Positions 59,088 through 64,000 of a DNA stretch of 64,000 bases are shown here, in pieces; the stretch's first letter is position 1, and each line of letters begins with the position of its first letter. The stretch is taken from contig NZ_CP023018.1 in the NCBI RefSeq assembly GCF_022406875.1, forward strand, positions 159,575 to 223,574, read 5' to 3'. The notes under the pieces are model-generated. The model was given only the letters and a program-made list of their open reading frames with translations. It was not told the origin of the DNA and did no database searches. A program made the translations under genes and the position numbers. The stretch is from Ectothiorhodosinus mongolicus (GTDB taxonomy: Bacteria; Pseudomonadota; Gammaproteobacteria; Ectothiorhodospirales; Ectothiorhodospiraceae).

Positions 59088-60539
59088 CTATTCGGGGATT
59101 TCCAGGGCCAACCACACCGGCCCACGGCTGCGCTGTACCAGCACCCGCGCGGTACGCCCGGCCGGCAGCTTGGTCAGCACATCGCTAGCCTGCTGCGGCG
59201 ATTCCAAGGCTTGGTTATTCACCATCAAGAGAATATCGCCACGCCGAATGCCGGCGCGACTGGCAATACCCGACTCAAGCGCAGCGACCAACACGCCGCC
59301 CTCAGGCAGCTCCAATTGCTCGCGGCGCTGATCTGGCACGGGCTGCAGAGTCATACCTAAAGCGCCCACCTGGGTCGGCTCAGCCTTGGGCGGCTGCGGC
59401 TGAGCGCGGGCCACCGGCGAGTCATCCGGTAGGGCTTCGATGCGCACGCCGATGGTTTGTGCCTCACCGTCACGCAGCACATCCACCTGTGCCACCTGGC
59501 CAATGGGTGAGCGCCCAACAATCGGCGGCAAGGCCGAAGAACGAGGCACTTCCTCACCATTGAATTTCATGATCACATCACCAGCCTGAATACCCGCCTT
59601 TTCAGCCGGGCTGTCGGGCAGCACGCGTGCCACCAAAGCGCCGCTAGGCCGGTCCATACCAAAAGACTCGGCGAGCTCACGCGTGACTTCTTGAATAATC
59701 ACACCCAACCAGCCCCGATCAACCGAACCCGTTTCTTTGAGCTGGGCCACCACGTCCGCCGCCACTTCGATAGGAATGGCGAAAGACAAACCCATAAAAC
59801 CACCAGTGCGGCTAAAGATCTGTGAGTTAATTCCCACCACCTCACCTTGTAAGTTAAACAGGGGCCCGCCCGAGTTACCGGGATTAATCGCCACATCGGT
59901 TTGAATAAACGGCACATAATTCTCGCTGGGCAAGCTGCGACCTTTGGCACTCACAATGCCTGCCGTCACCGAGTGATCAAAGCCAAAAGGCGAACCAATC
60001 GCCAACACCCACTCACCGACTTTCAGATCCGAGGAATCGCCGAGTCTCAGCACCGGCAAATTATCCGCTTGAATGCGCAGCAGCGCGACATCAGTACTGG
60101 GGTCAGAACCCACCAGTTCGGCGTCGTAAGTCCGTCGATCGCTGAGGCGCACTTGAATCTCATCGGCATCGGCAATGACATGGTGATTGGTCACCACATA
60201 GCCGTCAGCGGAGATAATGAAGCCCGATCCCAAGGAGGTGCTGTCGCGGCCTTGCGGCGGCATCCCCCCGCCCCCTTCACCAAAGAAGCGGCGCAATAGA
60301 TCGCCAAACGGCCCATCCTCAGGCAATCCCTCGGGCAACATGCCCAGCGGTGGATGACCCTGCGGGAGATCAGCGGCCACGTTGCGTGTGGTGCTGATAT
60401 TCACCACCGCCGGGCTGTAGCGCTCGACCAAGGGCACAAAGTCCGGCAGACCTTGGGCCTGTGCCGTTGCCCAAACCATGGCCAGCAGCAACGCCAACAT
60501 TTGGCTGACCCGTAATCCCTGTTTTATCATCACTCGCAT
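59088..60539 (-). CDS. mucD: Periplasmic serine protease MucD/DegP family
   Basis: About 483 residues. A signal peptide ends near ATAQAQG. The trypsin-like domain has the triad His in TNHHVIADADE, Asp in GSDPSTDVALLRI and Ser in NPGNSGGPLFNLQGEVVGINSQI. Two PDZ domains follow: RGWLGVIIQEVTRELAESFG and the C-terminal GVLVAALESGIASRAGIRRGDILLMVNN. It degrades misfolded envelope proteins. Start ATG 60539; other in-frame starts are TTG 60560 and ATG 60530. Position after rseC matches the Pseudomonas muc operon. Confidence 0.96.
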   Translation of the reverse strand: MRVMIKQGLRVSQMLALLLAMVWATAQAQGLPDFVPLVERYSPAVVNISTTRNVAADLPQGHPPLGMLPEGLPEDGPFGDLLRRFFGEGGGGMPPQGRDSTSLGSGFIISADGYVVTNHHVIADADEIQVRLSDRRTYDAELVGSDPSTDVALLRIQADNLPVLRLGDSSDLKVGEWVLAIGSPFGFDHSVTAGIVSAKGRSLPSENYVPFIQTDVAINPGNSGGPLFNLQGEVVGINSQIFSRTGGFMGLSFAIPIEVAADVVAQLKETGSVDRGWLGVIIQEVTRELAESFGMDRPSGALVARVLPDSPAEKAGIQAGDVIMKFNGEEVPRSSALPPIVGRSPIGQVAQVDVLRDGEAQTIGVRIEALPDDSPVARAQPQPPKAEPTQVGALGMTLQPVPDQRREQLELPEGGVLVAALESGIASRAGIRRGDILLMVNNQALESPQQASDVLTKLPAGRTARVLVQRSRGPVWLALEIPE

Positions 60540-60566
60540 AAAGAATTCACTCTCTCCCAATATTCA

Positions 60567-61037
60567 TTAAGGCGCCAGCACACCCGGCGCCACCGGGATC
60601 ACCGGAGGTAGTCTACGCAGCACTACTGGCTGATAACGTGGGTCTTGCCGCATTCGGCGATTCTGCAGCGCCAACAAGCCAAACCCGGCCAGCAAACCCA
60701 GACCCCCCAACGCGATCACACCGCCTTCCGGAACACCGGCTGTCTGCGCCAACAGCGCCGCCAACAGCATGAACACCAACGGCAACAGATAAATCAGTAG
60801 TGAACCGCGCAGCAGCGCTGATTCTTCAATACCGACCATCACCTCATCACCCAATGACACGCCTACCGGGTCGATCACTCGCACCATAGCGCGGCGGTTA
60901 CTGAACATTTTGGCGATCACCGAAGTGCCGCAACCCTTGGCCACACTGCAGCTGCCGCAGGTCGACTGGCGCTGGGTTTCCACCCAAGCAAACCCTGACT
61001 CTTCGACACGGATTACCCGAGCCTTTTCCTCAATCAT
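60567..61037 (-). CDS. rseC: SoxR-reducing/sigma-E regulator RseC (MucC)
   Basis: 156 residues. IEEKARVIRVEESGFAWVETQRQSTCGSCSVAKGCGTSVIAKMF is the family N-terminus with a Cys cluster. Two transmembrane helices (about 80-102 and 107-126) follow. It modulates the RpoE response in a way that is not well understood. It overlaps the end of rseB by 8 bp. Confidence 0.93.
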   Translation of the reverse strand: MIEEKARVIRVEESGFAWVETQRQSTCGSCSVAKGCGTSVIAKMFSNRRAMVRVIDPVGVSLGDEVMVGIEESALLRGSLLIYLLPLVFMLLAALLAQTAGVPEGGVIALGGLGLLAGFGLLALQNRRMRQDPRYQPVVLRRLPPVIPVAPGVLAP

Positions 61038-62019
61038 CGGCGCTCTCCCGATAGATATTCTCGGCAATCATCTGCATCGTTGCCGCCGGCACCTCACCCA
61101 AAATGGTGATCTGATGGTCCTCATGCGGCCTCGCCAAAGCATGCATCGCCCCGGCGCGGGTCATGCCGACCAATAAATCGCGCGGCTGATCGACTTGAAC
61201 CACGAAGACCGAGACCGATGCCATCCCATCCGACAACAACAAATGCTCTACCGGATGCGTCTCGCCGGGCATTTGACGACGCGTCGCCTGGGTGAGTTCA
61301 AAACCACGGGGCAACTCGCGTATCCGCCATTGGGTCGGCATCGACTCGACCCTATCGTCGGCTGCTGGCTCTTGCCAATGCATCACCTCCCCACGATCAC
61401 TCATCAGCGTCGGTGCAAAGCGTTCCGCGGGAATGTGCTCAGCAAAGCTCAGCTGGGTGAACATAAACTGCTCGAGCACTTGCCCGGCGGGAGTGAGTAG
61501 CTGCGATTTGAGCAACATGCCAGATTCTTCGTGTACACACAGACGATGTCCGTAGCGCAGCTCGTCGCGCGGCTGGATATGCACCACCCGGCAATGCCAA
61601 TTGGCGACCCGCCAGGTCTCACCCAATCGCACTCGATAGTAGCGGCGCACCGGCGCTTCATACTCGCGCATCGGCACTACCCCCGGCAAACCTTGCAAAG
61701 TCTTGCGCGGCTCCATGCAGGGACCACTGCTATCTCTTCGCATACACAGCAAAACATCCCCTTCGCGCACCAGTTCCCGAGGATCACCAGAAAGCGTCAC
61801 CAAGCGTTCGCGAACAACCCCATCATCGACCCCATGCATGATCTGCATGGTCTCCACGCCATGGTCCTGAATGTAAACAAATATCCCTTCATAATTAATC
61901 CCTTGAACGGCATTCATCATGCGCTTTATGAGGCTATCAGCCTCCCCATCTGCCGCTATCAAAGGTACCGCCCAGAAAACCATGAGCAGACCAAAGAGGC
62001 TCCAACGCAAGGGGCGCAT
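61030..62019 (-). CDS. rseB: Sigma-E factor regulatory protein RseB (MucB)
   Basis: About 329 residues with a signal peptide (MRPLRWSLFGLLMVFWAVPLIAA). The MucB/RseB fold shows NYEGIFVYIQDHGVETMQIMHGVDDGVVRERLVTLSGDPREL and a C-terminal domain. It protects periplasmic RseA from proteolysis and responds to LPS and lipid signals. ATG 62019 is used; GTG 62034 overlaps rseA and is also in frame. Confidence 0.94.
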   Translation of the reverse strand: MRPLRWSLFGLLMVFWAVPLIAADGEADSLIKRMMNAVQGINYEGIFVYIQDHGVETMQIMHGVDDGVVRERLVTLSGDPRELVREGDVLLCMRRDSSGPCMEPRKTLQGLPGVVPMREYEAPVRRYYRVRLGETWRVANWHCRVVHIQPRDELRYGHRLCVHEESGMLLKSQLLTPAGQVLEQFMFTQLSFAEHIPAERFAPTLMSDRGEVMHWQEPAADDRVESMPTQWRIRELPRGFELTQATRRQMPGETHPVEHLLLSDGMASVSVFVVQVDQPRDLLVGMTRAGAMHALARPHEDHQITILGEVPAATMQMIAENIYRESADD

Positions 62020-62023
62020 CAAC

Positions 62024-62665
62024 TCAGTTACCACCGGAAACGGGCACGCCCACAGAAACCGCTACCGGCGCCCGACCCATCGTTGACTCGGCATGGTTTT
62101 GCATGTAGCGATTGATAAGCTGATGATTGATATCGATGCCTCCCGAAGTCAGCGTTGGTTGCGTCAGCGGCGAATACTGCGGGCTGGCCCACGCTGGCGA
62201 CTCCTGTCCCAGCCAAGGCAACTGACCTGCTGGCGCACTGGCCACTGGCTGCGCAGCGGCACTGGGTGCGCTGGTTGCGGGCTGCGTCGTTGGCGCGGTG
62301 GCGACCACCGGGCTCAAATCGGGCCCCACAGAGGTGGTGGTGAACTGCACACCCACTAAGATGGCCAAGGCAACGCCGGCGGCCACACCGATCCCGCCCA
62401 CGGCCTTTAAAGGACGGCGCTGGCGCACCCAAAATGGCGCCTTCTCCAGCGGCTCATCAGCCATGGCGGCCTGAATCCGCGCAGACAGATCGGTATCGGC
62501 CTGCCAGCGTGCGCCGCGCATCACATCACCCATGAGATGATAGCGGCTGTAACGCCCGCGTAGCTCGGCATCATGCTGCAACTCATCCATGAGCCGACGC
62601 TGCTCAAAAGCCCCAGCCTCTCCGTCTATCAGGGCTGACAACCGTTCCTCTTTGGATACACTCAT
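62024..62665 (-). CDS. rseA: Anti-sigma factor RseA (MucA)
   Basis: 213 residues. The N-terminal sigma-binding domain reads KEERLSALIDGEAGAFEQRRLMDEL and YHLMGDVMRG. One transmembrane helix lies at about 88-107. The periplasmic part starts with an Ala, Pro and Ser-rich linker and ends with IDINHQLINRYMQNHAESTMGR, the conserved C-terminal RseB-binding region. It holds RpoE inactive until cut by a site-1 protease and RseP. Confidence 0.95.
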   Translation of the reverse strand: MSVSKEERLSALIDGEAGAFEQRRLMDELQHDAELRGRYSRYHLMGDVMRGARWQADTDLSARIQAAMADEPLEKAPFWVRQRRPLKAVGGIGVAAGVALAILVGVQFTTTSVGPDLSPVVATAPTTQPATSAPSAAAQPVASAPAGQLPWLGQESPAWASPQYSPLTQPTLTSGGIDINHQLINRYMQNHAESTMGRAPVAVSVGVPVSGGN

Positions 62666-62686
62666 ACGCTTCTCACTTTCTGAACA

Positions 62687-63262
62687 TTAGCTCAGCAAAG
62701 GCTGTAACACTTTATCAATGGCTTCTCGAGCACGAAAAATACGCGAACGCACCGTGCCAATGGGGCACTCCATAGTTTGCGCAATCTCCTCATAGCTCAA
62801 ACCCTCGAGTTCTCGCAGGGTAATCGCCACCCGTAAATCCTCGGGCAAGCGCGCGATCACATCCTGCACGGCCTGACTTATTTCCTCAGACAGCAATTCC
62901 CCTTCCGGGGTTGCATAATCTTTTAACGCGGATTCGCCGCCCATCTGTTCCGCATCCTGCGCATCCACCCCATAATCAGGCGTACGCCGGCCTTCTGAGA
63001 CCAGATAGTTTTTAGCGGTGTTGATCGCAATGCGGTACAGCCAAGTATAAAACTGGCTCTCACCACGGAAGCGGGCAATGCCCCGGTAGGCCTTAATAAA
63101 GGCTTCTTGGGTCACATCCATGGCCGTGGCCTGATCACGCACATAGCGTGACACGAGGTTGACGATCCGATGCTGGTATTTGAGCACCAGGAGGTCGAAA
63201 GCCGCTTTATTGCCTGCTTGCACACTTCTGACCAACTCCTCATCACTTGCCTTGTTGCCCAT
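62687..63262 (-). CDS. rpoE: RNA polymerase sigma factor RpoE (AlgU)
   Basis: 191 residues, ECF sigma factor. Region 2 shows DLLVLKYQHRIVNLVSRYVRDQATAMDVTQEAFIKAYRGIARFRGESQFYTWLYRIAINTAKN. Region 4 shows ITLRELEGLSYEEIAQTMECPIGTVRSRIFRAREAI. It controls envelope-stress genes. GGGGGA lies upstream of the ATG. It heads rpoE-rseA-rseB-rseC-mucD, divergent from nadB, as in Pseudomonas. No convincing sigma-E promoter was found upstream. Confidence 0.98.
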   Translation of the reverse strand: MGNKASDEELVRSVQAGNKAAFDLLVLKYQHRIVNLVSRYVRDQATAMDVTQEAFIKAYRGIARFRGESQFYTWLYRIAINTAKNYLVSEGRRTPDYGVDAQDAEQMGGESALKDYATPEGELLSEEISQAVQDVIARLPEDLRVAITLRELEGLSYEEIAQTMECPIGTVRSRIFRAREAIDKVLQPLLS

Positions 63263-63409
63263 TCGGGCTATCCCCCTTTAAGGAGCGCTTCCCCTTGCTC
63301 CAGTGTGATGGACAGTGACTGCCTGAATTGGTTCGGGTGTTGATACAAAAATCGCCCCCAACATAACCCAAGGCATCAGAATGCCTCAAGTTGCATTACA
63401 CTGGCGGGC

Positions 63410-64000
63410 ATGACGACACACTCCTCCCCGCGCAACACCACCCACGGCGATGTTTTGATCATCGGCAGTGGGGCGGCCGGCCTGACCTTGGCGCTGCATT
63501 TAGCCGAGACGCAACAAGTCATGGTGCTGAGCAAAGGCCCGATCACAGAAGGCAGCACCCGCTATGCCCAGGGCGGCATCTCCGCGGTATTGGATCAACA
63601 AGACTCACTGGATGCACATGTACGCGACACCCTGACCGCGGGCGGCGGGCTATGCGATGAGCCGGCCGTGCGTTTTGCCGTCGATGCCGGGCCTGCAGCG
63701 ATTGCCTGGCTGCTGGATATGGGCGTGCCATTCACCCAAGAGACCAATGCCGAAGGCAAGGTGCAGCTGCATCTAACGCGCGAGGGTGGCCACAGCCATC
63801 GGCGCGTGGTGCATGCCGCTGACGCCACCGGTGAGGCTGTGGAAAACACCTTGGTGCAGCGCGTCCGCCAGCACCCCAATATCCGCCTATTTGAACACCA
63901 TATCGCCGTGGATCTCATCACCACCGAAAAGATGGGCCTGAGCGAGAACCGCTGTGCGGGCGCCTACGTGCTGGATTTAGAGGCGCAGCGGGTCGATGTG
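63410..64000 (+). CDS. nadB: L-aspartate oxidase NadB, N-terminal part (3' end outside window)
   Basis: The first 197 codons are present; the frame stays open to the window end. The FAD Rossmann motif DVLIIGSGAAGLTLALHLA is followed by TEGSTRYAQGGISAV, DTLTAGGGLCDE and TREGGHSHRRVVHAADATGEAVENTL, all typical of NadB. It oxidises aspartate to iminoaspartate for NAD synthesis. ATG 63410. The 147-bp gap to rpoE contains a small hairpin (AGGCAT/ATGCCT) at 63371-63386. Confidence 0.96.
   Translation, partial: MTTHSSPRNTTHGDVLIIGSGAAGLTLALHLAETQQVMVLSKGPITEGSTRYAQGGISAVLDQQDSLDAHVRDTLTAGGGLCDEPAVRFAVDAGPAAIAWLLDMGVPFTQETNAEGKVQLHLTREGGHSHRRVVHAADATGEAVENTLVQRVRQHPNIRLFEHHIAVDLITTEKMGLSENRCAGAYVLDLEAQRVDV

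Noticed and set aside
63263-63409. Sigma-E autoregulatory promoter before rpoE
   Set aside because: The best GAACTT-like hexamers on the minus strand lack a matching TCTGA at 16-17 nt spacing, so I do not call one.

Overview
The window is core chromosome of a non-enteric gammaproteobacterium with moderately high GC. Genes are packed tightly, with many ATGA-type stop/start overlaps, and no gap reaches 300 bp. No tRNA, rRNA, CRISPR array, prophage or intact transposon was seen. From memory of Pseudomonas gene order, the window joins two conserved blocks: mutS-fdxA ... ispF-ispD-ftsB-eno-kdsA-pyrG-tilS-accA-dnaE-rnhB-lpxA-fabZ-lpxD-skp-bamA-rseP-dxr-cdsA-uppS-frr-pyrH-tsf-rpsB-map-glnD-dapC-dapD, and rlmD-cysM ... 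acpS-pdxJ-recO-era-rnc-lepB-lepA-mucD-rseC-rseB-rseA-rpoE-nadB. The order of the organism cannot be fixed from these genes alone.

Layout. 1-1608: mutS (its 5' end lies outside the window) and fdxA on +, meeting a long minus-strand series (ispF to pyrG) at a palindromic repeat. 7069-17348: a segment lying between pyrG and tilS, which are normally adjacent. It holds a TonB-ExbB-ExbD-ExbD energy-transduction operon, metK, a lone carotenoid-type desaturase, pdxH, a three-gene cassette (2-TM protein, MoxR ATPase, VWA/metallopeptidase-like protein) and zapE. 17396-23822: tilS, accA, dnaE, rnhB on minus. 23924-29986: a plus-strand insert that replaces the usual lpxB position with gnnA-gnnB-lpxB-Na/Pi transporter-small coiled coil-PH protein. 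29970-42655: minus-strand lpxA to rpsB, carrying lipid A, outer-membrane assembly, isoprenoid and translation genes. 42847-48373: plus-strand map, glnD, dapC, dapD. 48348-51370: minus-strand rlmD, a PolB-like exonuclease, cysM. 51405-52679: a short hybrid histidine kinase on +, cut off by the second copy of the palindromic repeat. 52738-63262: minus-strand acpS to rpoE, containing the complete envelope-stress module. 63410 onward: divergent nadB (3' end outside).

How the genes work together. gnnA, gnnB, lpxA, lpxB, lpxD, fabZ and kdsA predict an LPS whose lipid A carries 2,3-diamino-glucose and so amide-linked primary acyl chains. A Met at the acyl-ruler position of LpxA predicts a C10 hydroxyacyl preference. 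bamA and skp build the outer membrane, and RpoE-RseA-RseB-RseC-MucD-RseP senses its damage. ispD, ispF, dxr and uppS supply isoprenoids and undecaprenyl phosphate.

Most notable: (1) a 28-bp palindromic element ends two unrelated genes in the same reading frame, adding the same KKGTDLF tail, and lies at two apparent gene-order breakpoints; (2) a different 24-nt hairpin unit is repeated three times in frame inside the VWA gene, and its 13-mer core recurs in tilS; (3) the gnnA-gnnB-lpxB cluster; (4) the 2TM-MoxR-VWA cassette; (5) a structured leader before metK; (6) a histone-H1-like tail on ribosomal protein S2; (7) a solitary desaturase resembling those of Bacteroidetes.
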